Source: Paenibacillus sp. HWE-109 (GTDB lineage: Bacteria; Bacillota; Bacilli; Paenibacillales; NBRC-103111). From it: a stretch of DNA of 64,000 nucleotides. The notes beneath the pieces are model-generated. The model did no database searches. It was not told the DNA's origin and worked only from the letters and a program-made list of their open reading frames with translations. Where the stretch lies: the NCBI RefSeq assembly GCF_022163125.1, contig NZ_CP091881.1, forward strand, positions 2,852,001 to 2,916,000, given 5' to 3'. Below, piece after piece: positions 1 through 8,092 of this stretch. The position numbers and the translations under genes are program-made. Position 1 is the first letter of the stretch, and every line of letters starts with the position of its first letter.

Positions 1-695
1 ACCTTTGGCTGTTCACCCCAATAGTTAGGGTTTCTAGTGAAAACGGTGTATTGATCTTGTTTGTACTCTGTAATCATCCACGGTCCTGTACCTATCGGTG
101 CTTTTAGATCTTTTAGGGTATCATCGCCTTCTGGGAAGCCAGCCTCACCTAGGAAACGGAAAGGCCGAACTGTCGCCAAATCCTGTAAAGTTGGATAATA
201 CGGCTCAGAGAGCGTTAATTTAATCGTCTGCTCATCAACAATCTCGGTCTTTTCCAGCACCTTTGCGATGCCAAGCCAAGAATGCGTGCTTTTATTTTTC
301 AGGATGGCATCGAAATTTCTTTTCACGATAGCAGCGTTAAATGACGAACCATCCGAGAACTTAATATTTTTACGAAGTTTGAACGTGTACTCTTTGCCAT
401 CCGTGGAAATGTTCCATGACTCGGCAAGGTAAGGTTTAAGCTCTCCGCCTTCGTTATAGCTGACAAGCGGCTCGTAAATCATCGATTGTGAAAATAATTG
501 ATTAGGGTAGTAGGCATGAGGATTCGACGGGCCCAAATCTCTCATCCAGGAAACGGTGATCTCCTTTGGTTTCTGTGTCGGAGCAGCTTTATCGTTGGCT
601 GCTGGCTTTGGATTCGCGCAGCCTAATACAGTGATAAGCAAGGCTAATAGCACCGCTATTTTGGGTAGGAAGCGAGTTGATTTTTTACGGATCAT
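1..695 (-). CDS. Nickel/peptide-type ABC substrate-binding lipoprotein (partial)
   Basis: The reverse strand holds the first 231 residues of a solute-binding lipoprotein of the NikA/OppA (SBP_bac_5) family; the rest lies left of the window. ATG at 695 has AAGGGG about 10 nt upstream and opens a signal peptide (MIRKKSTRFLPK, hydrophobic core) with lipobox ending V-L-G-C at Cys26, then a Lys/Pro/Ala linker. The family pattern follows: a YEPLVSY segment, LKPYLAESW, KFSDGSSFNA, and GTGPW with RNPNYWG near the cut end. A perfect Fur-type box lies about 30 bp upstream, and a Btr-like siderophore regulator is divergent. Inference: it may bind a metal-chelate (nickel, iron or a metallophore complex) rather than a peptide. 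The family is clear; the ligand is not. Confidence 0.88.
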   Translation of the reverse strand, partial: MIRKKSTRFLPKIAVLLALLITVLGCANPKPAANDKAAPTQKPKEITVSWMRDLGPSNPHAYYPNQLFSQSMIYEPLVSYNEGGELKPYLAESWNISTDGKEYTFKLRKNIKFSDGSSFNAAIVKRNFDAILKNKSTHSWLGIAKVLEKTEIVDEQTIKLTLSEPYYPTLQDLATVRPFRFLGEAGFPEGDDTLKDLKAPIGTGPWMITEYKQDQYTVFTRNPNYWGEQPK

Positions 696-721
696 CGGAT
701 TAATTCCCCTTTGTATTGTGG

Positions 722-736
722 TGATAATGATTATCA
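722..736. promoter_or_regulatory. Fur-type box in the divergent nikA-like/btr-like promoter region
   Basis: TGATAATGATTATCA is an exact 7-1-7 inverted repeat matching the Bacillus Fur consensus TGATAATNATTATCA. PerR and Zur boxes are similar, so the metal sensed is inferred. It sits 27 bp ahead of the binding-protein start and 129 bp ahead of the AraC-type regulator, so one bound dimer could act on both. A possible -10 (TATACT, 763-768) for the rightward gene lies downstream. Confidence 0.85.
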
Positions 737-864
737 TGCTCGTTTATATTATTTTGTTTTGCTATACTTAACAATGGAGAAATAACTGTTTTTTTATTGG
801 ACAAAAAAGAGAAGATATCCCGAGACACAAGCATGATTGACTGGAAAAGGAAGGGAACCCGCAC

Positions 865-2472
865 ATGCACATATACGATATATTAGAGGTAAAAATCATA
901 GATTTGTTATCTAACAAGTTGGTTGTTCCAACGGATAGGACGGGCCATCGCATCATTTGCTTTGCCCGAATGGGAGGGAACCTTCGTCTGGCCGGGCATA
1001 TCCTGTATGCGGAGCAAGGATCTTGTATGCTTTTGGCCCCTGGGGACAAGGCGGAAATAGAGATTAGCGGCGGAAGTGATCTGCTTGGAGCTGTGTATAT
1101 GATTCGTTTCCATGCCTATGCCATGGGGGAAAAAGAACCTTCGATGGATATTGGGCCCTGTGTTCCCTACGAGACGAAGATCGATGTGAGGCCATTGTCG
1201 CGGCTTGTCGATTTACTAGAACAGGTTGCTCATGGAGCTAGTGATGCCTTGAGACATGAGTACATAGAACGTTGTAAACAGCAGATTCGTCTGCAAGAGC
1301 TTCTTGTATTGCTTATGGAAAATGTCCAAACCATGCATTCTTTCACCGATTCCACATCAGCTGTTCAACAGACCATTAACTATCTCAATAACAACTATCG
1401 GGAAGAAATTACGGTTGAACTGCTATCGCGAATGTCAGGTGTGGGCCGTTGGAAATATAGTGATTTGTTTCAGTCGTTGATTGGCAAAAAACCGCTTGAA
1501 TATTTGACGGAGGTACGCATTAACAGGGCCAAGGAGCTTCTTCTCCAAACGGATGACCCTTTACGCGAAATTGCCCGCCGAGTCGGTTTTAAGGACGAGT
1601 ATTATTTCTCCCGCAAGTTTCGGCATGAGATGGGGATGACGCCCAAACAATATGTCCGCTCAAAAAGCAACAAAGGGGTAACCAATGAACGAAGCACAAG
1701 CCCTTTCACAAGAGTTGTGGCAGTGGGTGCTGTCCTTGGTGATTTATTGGCTTTAGGCATTAGGCCGATTGGTGCAGATATGACGGTAATTGGCAAAAAA
1801 GTAGTCTATCGCGAGGAATTGAACAACATCGCAGATGTCGGGCTCTTAGGTGAACCCGGCAAAGTGAAAGCGTTGAATCCCGATCTCATTGTATATAGTG
1901 GTTTCCGGCTCGATTGGATAGATAAGCTGTCTAATATTTCTCCCATCGTAGCTATTGACCGGTTTGAACATACGTATGATCGGCTTATAAAAGTAGCTGA
2001 TCTATTCGGTAGGACCAACCAGGCTCGCAATTGGGTGGAGAGCCATAAGATGAGATCCACAGAGATATGGAAGCAGCTGTTTGCGTATCCTATGGACAAT
2101 CGGAAACAAGCCACAATTTTTGTCGTGAACGATGGTGTTATCTATGTCATGGGAATGAGAGGTGTAGCGTTTACGTTATATCATCCATCATCTGCTTTCG
2201 AGCCTTCTGACAAAGTGAAGGATTTGATAGCTAAGAACATTCCATTTTTCGCTATTGAACACGAGATGATCAATGATTACGAGGCTGACCATCTGTTTCT
2301 TCTTGTGGATGAGTGTAAGCGATCGAAGATTAAGGCTCAGAAAGTGACTAATCATCCTTATTGGAAATCGATGGGGGAAGATCACGTTCATGTGCTTGAA
2401 GCGAAATGGAATTTTGACGATCCGATTACGATGGATCGACTTCTCCCGTTATTACCACGAATTATTAGATAG
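865..2472 (+). CDS. AraC-family regulator fused to a siderophore-binding domain (Btr-like)
   Basis: 535 residues, close to the length of B. subtilis Btr, the bacillibactin-responsive activator. ATG at 865 follows AAGGAAGGG. An N-terminal cupin-like region is followed by an AraC HTH pair at about residues 165-268 (AVQQTINYLNNNYREEITVE; second helix region REIARRVGFKDEYYFSRKF, ending MTPKQYV). The last ~250 residues resemble FeuA/FecB periplasmic binding proteins (AVGAVLGDLLALGIRPIGAD; VKALNPDLIVYSGF), here cytoplasmic because there is no signal peptide. Known for Btr: the ferric siderophore binds this domain and turns on its uptake genes. A Fur-type box lies upstream and two more downstream. 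The siderophore is unknown. Confidence 0.88.
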   Translation: MHIYDILEVKIIDLLSNKLVVPTDRTGHRIICFARMGGNLRLAGHILYAEQGSCMLLAPGDKAEIEISGGSDLLGAVYMIRFHAYAMGEKEPSMDIGPCVPYETKIDVRPLSRLVDLLEQVAHGASDALRHEYIERCKQQIRLQELLVLLMENVQTMHSFTDSTSAVQQTINYLNNNYREEITVELLSRMSGVGRWKYSDLFQSLIGKKPLEYLTEVRINRAKELLLQTDDPLREIARRVGFKDEYYFSRKFRHEMGMTPKQYVRSKSNKGVTNERSTSPFTRVVAVGAVLGDLLALGIRPIGADMTVIGKKVVYREELNNIADVGLLGEPGKVKALNPDLIVYSGFRLDWIDKLSNISPIVAIDRFEHTYDRLIKVADLFGRTNQARNWVESHKMRSTEIWKQLFAYPMDNRKQATIFVVNDGVIYVMGMRGVAFTLYHPSSAFEPSDKVKDLIAKNIPFFAIEHEMINDYEADHLFLLVDECKRSKIKAQKVTNHPYWKSMGEDHVHVLEAKWNFDDPITMDRLLPLLPRIIR

Positions 2473-2552
2473 AGGACGGAACTACGACATTCATAAAATA
2501 ATTAATTTGACAAGAAATTTGTTTTATTGCTACTATAGCAATATTACATACC

Positions 2553-2573
2553 TGATAATGATTTTCATTATCA
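2553..2573 (+). promoter_or_regulatory. Fur-type box upstream of the NHL/SLH gene
   Basis: A perfect 9-3-9 inverted repeat with arms TGATAATGA and TCATTATCA around TTT. The inner 19 bases match the classical Fur box at 18 of 19 positions. It lies 176 bp before the chosen start of the SLH protein and 80 bp after the Btr-like gene stop. Confidence 0.85.
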
Positions 2574-2624
2574 CAAAAAGTAAGCTGTTATAAGAGAGGT
2601 CATTCTCTTTTTTTACGAAACAAT

Positions 2625-2639
2625 TGAGAATGATTATCC
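2625..2639 (+). promoter_or_regulatory. Second, weaker Fur-type box upstream of the NHL/SLH gene
   Basis: TGAGAATGATTATCC matches the 7-1-7 consensus TGATAATNATTATCA with two mismatches. It is 110 bp upstream of the SLH-protein start and 51 bp after the stronger box, so the two may act together. Confidence 0.6.
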
Positions 2640-2749
2640 CTATCAATTAACTGGGCTATTTTGAGAGGAGAAATATGCAGTAAGGATCAGGTTTAACAGC
2701 TACTAGATTGATTTATACCAACAAGAATGCTGAAAAGGAATGTGAGACA

Positions 2750-5008
2750 ATGAAGAAAAGCAAGTCAATAATTTTAAAATGTGTTTTGTCAGCTACTGTA
2801 ATGACGTCTGCACTGTACGTCGGATATGGAGAAAAGGCGTTCGCTGCTCCTGTGTTTAGTCAATGGGGAGAAGATGGCGAAGAAGAGGGGCAATTCAGTT
2901 TTCCCCAAGGGATGGCGATTGATCAAGCAGGAAATCTTTACGTCGCGGATACAATGAACAGCCGTGTACAGAAATTCACATCAAATGGGCAGTTTCTGCA
3001 AGCATGGGATATTGACGGAATGATCTTCGGCATGCCGAGGGCCATTGCGGTTGATCATAGCGGTCTTGTCTATGTCAATAATGGACAAGGTAACATTCGG
3101 GTATTTCAGTCAGACGGCACCGAGCTGAGGCATTGGGATGATAGTAATTATCTGAATGCTGGTGTATTGGGAATGGCAGTCGACCAACAGGGGAATGTGT
3201 ATGTATCGAATGCCGGATTGCATCAGATACGCAAATATGATCCGATGGGTCAAACTTTGCTCACATGGGGAGCGCGTGGGGCTGATCCAGGTCAATTCAA
3301 TGCGCCGTCTGGCATCGCGGTCGACCGCGATGGCACCATTTTTATCGCGGACCCGGGCAACTTCCGCATCCAGAAATTCGATAGCATGGGCCAGTATCTT
3401 GGACAATGGGGAGAGACGGAAAGCGCCGAACCGGGGAAATTCAGTTTTCCACAAGCGCTCACCTTTGATCAATTCGGAAATCTGCATGTGATGGAGACGA
3501 AGAATTATCGAATTCAAGTACTTGATCCGTACGGGAAATCAATCCGAATGTGGGGCAAGGAAGGCTCAGCTCCAGGAGAATTTGAAGTTACATTCGGTGT
3601 TGCCGCCGACAATGCCGGGAATATCTATGTAGATGATTCCATGCTGCGCCGTGTGCAAAAATTTTCACTCACCTTGGTCAGCCCGCAAATCGTGACAACT
3701 TCAAACCAAGCAACCGTCACATGGTCTGAGGTAGAGGGGGCAAACGATCTCGAACTTGAATGGTCGCAAGACGGAAAAAGCTGGAGCAAAAAAGCCTTGG
3801 CTGCCAATGAAACGCAGACAACGATTGCTCCATTGACAGACAATACAAACTATCAATTCCGCCTGAGCGCCAATTTTGCTCCAGGTTACAGAATGGCTTC
3901 CAATCTGGTGGAAGCTAAAACCGCGAACCTGCCAGTGCAACCGTCCCAACCGGATACAGAAGAGTCATCAACACCGATTACGCCACCTATTGAAACCAAA
4001 TTGACTTCAACGAATGGTCAAATGACTCTTCCCGTGGGTACAATAGGCGAGGTTAGTCTTGAAGATAAGATCGGAATCTCGATTCCGGCTAATGCAACAA
4101 CTAACGAACTGAAATTAACGATAGAGAAAGTCCTAAACCCCCAAAATATGCTAAATAATAAAGAGGTTTTGGGCAGTTCAATATTTGAAGTGCTGAAAAA
4201 TTTCCCGGAAAACTTCAGTAAACCGGTAACGATAGCATTAACATTTGATCCAACAAGTTTGAAGAGCAATCAATCGGTGGCTGTCTTCTATTATGAAGAT
4301 GGGAAGAAAGAATGGATAGGTGTCTCCGGGGATAAGATCAACGGCAACCGCATAAGTGTAGAAGCTAATCACTTTGGGAAGTTTGCGGTACTCGTTGTTG
4401 ATAAAGCTACAGGGAAGCCAGTAACGAACCATCCAACGGAAACGCCACCGACAGAAAAGCCAAAGGAAGTTAAGATTAGTGATATCTTTGAGCACTGGGC
4501 AGAGGCGAACATCAAGCAAGCGATAAGCAGTGGAATCATCGCGGGTTATCCGGATGATACATTTAAGCCGAATCATACCGTGACTCGTGCGGAATTTGCT
4601 GTCATGCTGATGAATACGCTGAAGCCGGAAGGAGCAGGAGTAGCACCGACCTTCTCAGATTCTGGGGAAATCGGAGCTTGGGCGCAGAAGGCTGTCGCGC
4701 AAGCCGCACAAGCTGGCATCATTAATGGCAATGAGGATGGCACATTCCGTCCGAATGCAGAAGTTACACGAGCGGAGATGGCCGTGATGATAGCTCGCGC
4801 TATGAACTTGACTATCGAAGCAAATGCCGCAACTGACTTCGCAGACGACAAGGATATTCCGACATGGGCGAAAGGCAGTGTTGCTAACGTGAAGCGAGCA
4901 GGCATTGTGCAAGGAAAAGACGCGAACCAATTCGCCGCTCAAGACCATGCTACAAGGGCTGAAGCCGTAACGATTCTGCTGAAAATGTTGGCTCAGAAGA
5001 GCAAGTAG
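2750..5008 (+). CDS. Secreted NHL-repeat propeller protein with C-terminal SLH anchor
   Basis: About 752 residues from ATG 2750 (AAGGAA 10-14 nt upstream; a TTG at 2708 is in frame but has no site). A signal peptide ends near AFAAP. Residues ~30-310 form an NHL-type beta-propeller with about six copies of the pattern F..P.GIAVD..G..YVAD..N.RIQKF. A fibronectin-III-like segment follows (~312-395; VTWSEVEGANDLELEW), then a ZU5/Ig-like segment (~425-555). The last ~175 residues hold three SLH domains (FEHWAEANIKQAISSGIIAG; TRAEFAVML; TRAEMAVMIARAM; TRAEAVTILL) that bind secondary cell-wall polymer. Two Fur-type boxes upstream suggest expression under iron limitation. The function is unknown; a surface protein-binding or metal-capture role is inference. 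Confidence 0.88.
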   Translation: MKKSKSIILKCVLSATVMTSALYVGYGEKAFAAPVFSQWGEDGEEEGQFSFPQGMAIDQAGNLYVADTMNSRVQKFTSNGQFLQAWDIDGMIFGMPRAIAVDHSGLVYVNNGQGNIRVFQSDGTELRHWDDSNYLNAGVLGMAVDQQGNVYVSNAGLHQIRKYDPMGQTLLTWGARGADPGQFNAPSGIAVDRDGTIFIADPGNFRIQKFDSMGQYLGQWGETESAEPGKFSFPQALTFDQFGNLHVMETKNYRIQVLDPYGKSIRMWGKEGSAPGEFEVTFGVAADNAGNIYVDDSMLRRVQKFSLTLVSPQIVTTSNQATVTWSEVEGANDLELEWSQDGKSWSKKALAANETQTTIAPLTDNTNYQFRLSANFAPGYRMASNLVEAKTANLPVQPSQPDTEESSTPITPPIETKLTSTNGQMTLPVGTIGEVSLEDKIGISIPANATTNELKLTIEKVLNPQNMLNNKEVLGSSIFEVLKNFPENFSKPVTIALTFDPTSLKSNQSVAVFYYEDGKKEWIGVSGDKINGNRISVEANHFGKFAVLVVDKATGKPVTNHPTETPPTEKPKEVKISDIFEHWAEANIKQAISSGIIAGYPDDTFKPNHTVTRAEFAVMLMNTLKPEGAGVAPTFSDSGEIGAWAQKAVAQAAQAGIINGNEDGTFRPNAEVTRAEMAVMIARAMNLTIEANAATDFADDKDIPTWAKGSVANVKRAGIVQGKDANQFAAQDHATRAEAVTILLKMLAQKSK

Positions 5009-5020
5009 TGAAGTAACGCT

Positions 5021-5064
5021 AACAAACTTGGACGGTCCTAATCGACCCTCTAAGTTTGTTTTTG
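5021..5064 (+). terminator. Rho-independent terminator after the SLH gene
   Basis: Arms AACAAACTT (5021-5029) and AAGTTTGTT (5052-5060) pair, with partial inner pairing (GGTC with GACC), followed by TTTG. It ends the SLH transcript 12 bp past the stop. Confidence 0.75.
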
Positions 5065-5077
5065 TATTTACAAATAA

Positions 5078-5135
5078 TAGTTGCAATAGCATCCTATTTG
5101 GTGTATTTTAAAATTAGTTGCAATAACATTCTATT
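5078..5135 (+). promoter_or_regulatory. Paired direct repeats, likely MarR operator
   Basis: TAGTTGCAATAGCATCCTAT (5078-5097, next base T) recurs at 5115-5135 with 19 of 21 bases identical, offset 37 bp, ending 15 bp before the MarR start. TTGCAA is a common half-site of MarR operators. The copies sit where the promoter and leader should be, which suggests autoregulation. The exact promoter is not clear. Confidence 0.6.
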
Positions 5136-5150
5136 AAAGGAGGAGATCAT

Positions 5151-5600
5151 GTGAGCCAACATTGGAGGCAGAATGACAAGGACGCATCGGAATCGCACGG
5201 TCAATACATCTCAGCAATTTATCGACACATGCAGGTAGCGATCTCAGCCGAACTGGCACCCTATCGAATCGGAAGCGGACAGTATATTTTTCTGATGGCG
5301 ATCGCGTTTCAGCAACCGATCACTCAGAAGGAGCTAAGTGAGAAACTGTTCATTGATAAAACGACTACCGCCAAAGCGATTACCAAGTTGGAAGCAGAAG
5401 GTTACGTAAGGAGGGAAGTCGATCCCGCCGACAACCGCTATCATCTGCTCTATTTGACAGACTCGGGCCGTGAGGTTGTACCTAAGGTACAGGAAGCGCT
5501 GGCTCGCGTTAAGAACAAAACACGGAACGGCATTACCGATGAAGAGTATGACTTATTACTGCGCTTGCTGACAATCGTGCTCCGTAATCTGACCAAATAA
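5151..5600 (+). CDS. MarR-family transcriptional regulator
   Basis: 149 residues, usual length for MarR. GTG start at 5151 is set by AAAGGAGGAGA 5-6 nt upstream; the overlapping ATG at 5149 runs straight into TGA. The winged helix is visible: PITQKELSEKLFIDKTTTAK is the helix-turn-helix, followed by KLEAEGYVRREVDPADNRYH (recognition helix and wing with the D-x-R motif), then LYLTDSGREVV. The flanking helices would form the dimer interface. It lies 22 bp ahead of a haloalkane dehalogenase and probably shares its transcript. The inducer is unknown; a substrate or product of the hydrolase is a reasonable guess. Confidence 0.92.
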   Translation: MSQHWRQNDKDASESHGQYISAIYRHMQVAISAELAPYRIGSGQYIFLMAIAFQQPITQKELSEKLFIDKTTTAKAITKLEAEGYVRREVDPADNRYHLLYLTDSGREVVPKVQEALARVKNKTRNGITDEEYDLLLRLLTIVLRNLTK

Positions 5601-5622
5601 AAATTGATGGGTGAGATGAAAA

Positions 5623-6522
5623 ATGATTAACGAGGCATTCCCCTATGAGAAAAAGCGAACTCAAGTATTCGGATTAGAGATGGCCTATGTGGAGGAAGGA
5701 AGCGGTGACCCGATCGTCTTCCTACACGGCAATCCAACATCCTCCTATCTCTGGCGCAACATTATTCCTTATGCTCAGAAGTTTGGCCGCTGCATTGCGC
5801 CTGATCTTATTGGAATGGGAGATTCGGCGAAGCTTCCGGATAGCGGGCCTCACGCGTACACTTTTGACCAGCACCGCCGTTATCTTGATGAACTACTCGA
5901 TCAGCTTGGCGTGAGCGAGCGTGTGACCTTCGTGGTGCACGATTGGGGATCGGTACTAGGCTTCGACTGGAGTAAGCGCCATCCGGAAGCGGTCAAAGGG
6001 ATCGCTTATATGGAAGCGATTATTCAGCCACGCAGTTGGAGTGAAATGCCGGAGAATGGACGTAAGATCTTCCAAACACTCCGGACGCCGGAAGGGGAGC
6101 GCATGGTGCTAGAGCAAAATTCGTTCATCGAGTTCAACCTGCCAGTCAACATATTGCGCAAGCTGACGGATGAAGAGATGGCACAGTACCGTCGACCGTT
6201 CCTGGAGCCGGGCGAAAGCCGCCGTCCAATGCTCAGCTGGGCACGCCAGCTTCCATTCGTTGGAGATCCGACTGACGTACCGGAGATTGTCACTGAGTAC
6301 GGAGAATATCTGGCGCAAAGCGCTGTTCCCAAACTATTTATTCAATGCGCCCCCGGCTTATTGCCGCAATCCCACATCGATTTCTGCCGTACATGGCCAT
6401 CGCAAACCGAAGTTACTGTGCCAGGCCGCCACTATCCCCAAGAGGACGCACCCGATGAAGTTGGTGAAGCGCTTGCTGCATGGCTGAGAAATTTGCCGGA
6501 AATGTCATTATCGGGAGGTTGA
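5623..6522 (+). CDS. dhaA: Haloalkane dehalogenase (HLD-II, DhaA-like)
   Basis: 299 residues, alpha/beta-hydrolase fold, the length of Rhodococcus DhaA. It hydrolyses carbon-halogen bonds in haloalkanes to alcohol and halide. Visible residues: HGNPTSSYLWRNIIP with halide-stabilising Asn37, nucleophile elbow HDWGS with Asp107 and halide-stabilising Trp108, catalytic acid Glu131 in GIAYMEAI (the HLD-II position), and the His270 base in GRHYPQEDAPDE. DLIGMGDS and QHRRYLD also match the subfamily. It lies 22 bp after a MarR gene. The last six codons (MSLSGG) and stop lie inside a dispersed repeat seen elsewhere in intergenic DNA, so the native C-terminus has been replaced. The natural substrate is unknown. 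Confidence 0.9.
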   Translation: MINEAFPYEKKRTQVFGLEMAYVEEGSGDPIVFLHGNPTSSYLWRNIIPYAQKFGRCIAPDLIGMGDSAKLPDSGPHAYTFDQHRRYLDELLDQLGVSERVTFVVHDWGSVLGFDWSKRHPEAVKGIAYMEAIIQPRSWSEMPENGRKIFQTLRTPEGERMVLEQNSFIEFNLPVNILRKLTDEEMAQYRRPFLEPGESRRPMLSWARQLPFVGDPTDVPEIVTEYGEYLAQSAVPKLFIQCAPGLLPQSHIDFCRTWPSQTEVTVPGRHYPQEDAPDEVGEALAAWLRNLPEMSLSGG

Positions 6523-6745
6523 GGGAACTAGGATCCGCTATAATACAGAAAATTGCCTAATTCCACTCCAAAAGGAACTACGATCCGCTATATCTCCATT
6601 TACCGGTCAGAATGATCATTTTTTGCTAAATAGCATACCTCAGTTCCCTTTCATGCTACTTTTACCCCGGTTCCTGCCAATTAGTGGATCATAGCTCCTT
6701 TTCACATTACGTTCTGCGATATCGCATAGCCCAAAGGGAACATCA
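6499..6745. repeat. Dispersed repeat family A, copy 1
   Basis: Direct units GGGAACTA at 6523-6530 and AGGAACTA at 6573-6580 (50 bp apart), each followed by a GATCCGCTAT segment; inverted units AGTTCCC at 6642 and AGCTCC at 6693 (51 bp apart); and a tail CCCAAAGGGAAC at 6731. The same order and spacing occur at 60087-60306. The left end (GAAATGTCATTATCGGGAGG) matches the joint between units at 36157-36180 and lies inside the dehalogenase CDS. The remainder of the gap up to 6917 shows no gene. Confidence 0.8.
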
Positions 6746-6917
6746 ACGGATGCTCCCACATGGAATGATGCCATGGAGCACTGCTCATGAAGAATGGCTG
6801 GACACACTTATTTCCGCACGATGGGCCTTTTCCTTTATAAGGTATCTCTTATTACGGACCAAAGGATTATGATGATCTCGAAATATATAGGAATTAACCT
6901 ATGAGGGGTCATTTAAC

Positions 6918-7958
6918 ATGAGAATTCATTCAGGCGTTATAAAAAGTATCAAAATTACATTATTCAGTATGGCATTGCTCCATACAACCTCTGTTCACGC
7001 TGACGAAAGTCCTTCGCCTTCTGTGTATTTGGACGGTCATCTGTTGTCTTTTGAAACACCTGCGGTTATTGAAAATGGATATAGCCTCGTTCCGATGCGT
7101 ACGCTATTTGAGGCTGAAGGTGCCCAAATTTCTTGGGACGAAAGCACACGAACAGTTACAGCTAAGAAAAACAGTGATATATTTACATACCAAATCGGTG
7201 CAATGGCTGCTTATAAAAATCAACAACGACTAGAGTTGCCCATAGCCGGTAAAATTATTGCTGGGTCTACGATGGTTCCACTTCGATTTATAAGCGAAAC
7301 GCTTGGTAATTTCGTGGCATGGCATGATTATTCCCGAACAATTACGATTTCGTCTGTTCATGACTATGAAACTACGATTCAATACGGCGTCAACCTGCGT
7401 GACACTCCCGATAAAGATACGACGGACGGAAGCGTGCTCCGAATGCTTCCCAAAAGCGATAAAATTCACGTAATCCGCGAAATGGACCCGAATTGGTTGG
7501 AGGTTCAAACCCAAGACGGCACAATTGGATTTATCTCTGCCGCTCCGATGTATTCCGATTACATGAGCCAGTCGTTGACTGCTAAGAAAGCGGAGCAGTT
7601 AATCACTTTGGGAACCAAATTCCTAGGAACACCTTACGAATTTGGCGCCGCAACAGGTCAAACCCATACATTCGATTGCTCATCTTTTGTGAAATATGTT
7701 TTCAGCGAGGCGCTGTCCATTAATCTCCCGCGTGTTTCCTACGATCAGGCGCTAACAGGAAAAGAAGTTGGGCTCGATGAAATCCGCAAAGGTGATCTCT
7801 TGTTTTTTAGCGCTCGCGGGCTCGATATTGGTCATGTAGCCATCTATGCAGGAGATAATCAGTTGCTACATACCTATTCGAAAGACCTTGGCGTTCATAT
7901 AGAGAATTTCGATGAGAAGTGGAAGAAGCGTTTTGTTACGGCACGCAGATTGTTCTAA
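6918..7958 (+). CDS. Secreted NlpC/P60 peptidoglycan hydrolase with CuAO-like and SH3b domains
   Basis: 346 residues; ATG at 6918 follows GAGGGG. A signal peptide ends near SVHADE. Residues ~35-145 carry two copper-amine-oxidase N-terminal-type units (the YSLVPMRTLFEAEGAQISWD and STMVPLRFISETLG patterns), common in Paenibacillus surface proteins and not enzymatic. A bacterial SH3 domain follows (VNLRDTPDKDTTDGSVLRML, ~155-210). The C-terminal NlpC/P60 domain (~225-346) has catalytic Cys254 in FDCSSFVKYVF and His306 in DIGHVAIYAG, with LPRVSYDQ and KGDLLFF. It should cleave gamma-D-glutamyl-diamino-acid bonds in stem peptides. It stands alone with its own terminator; timing (growth or sporulation) is not shown. 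Confidence 0.9.
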   Translation: MRIHSGVIKSIKITLFSMALLHTTSVHADESPSPSVYLDGHLLSFETPAVIENGYSLVPMRTLFEAEGAQISWDESTRTVTAKKNSDIFTYQIGAMAAYKNQQRLELPIAGKIIAGSTMVPLRFISETLGNFVAWHDYSRTITISSVHDYETTIQYGVNLRDTPDKDTTDGSVLRMLPKSDKIHVIREMDPNWLEVQTQDGTIGFISAAPMYSDYMSQSLTAKKAEQLITLGTKFLGTPYEFGAATGQTHTFDCSSFVKYVFSEALSINLPRVSYDQALTGKEVGLDEIRKGDLLFFSARGLDIGHVAIYAGDNQLLHTYSKDLGVHIENFDEKWKKRFVTARRLF

Positions 7959-8030
7959 TAGGCAAGAGGGCGGGCAGGGGATTTTGTCATCAAACACAAT
8001 CCTAAACAACCATTTGTATAGGCAAACTAA

Positions 8031-8067
8031 AAACGGAGAACGCGTTGCATACGCGGCTCCGTTTTTT
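8031..8067. terminator. Terminator between the NlpC/P60 gene and tetR
   Basis: AAACGGAG (8031-8038) pairs with CTCCGTTT (8057-8064) and CGCG with CGCG inside, followed by T-rich sequence. It sits between converging genes; the T-run serves the rightward transcript. Confidence 0.75.
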
Positions 8068-8092
8068 GGTGATTTCAGTCTATTTGTAGTCT

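Noticed and set aside
2708..2749. Upstream TTG start for the SLH protein
   Set aside because: No ribosome site, and it would put polar residues before the signal peptide; ATG 2750 is better.
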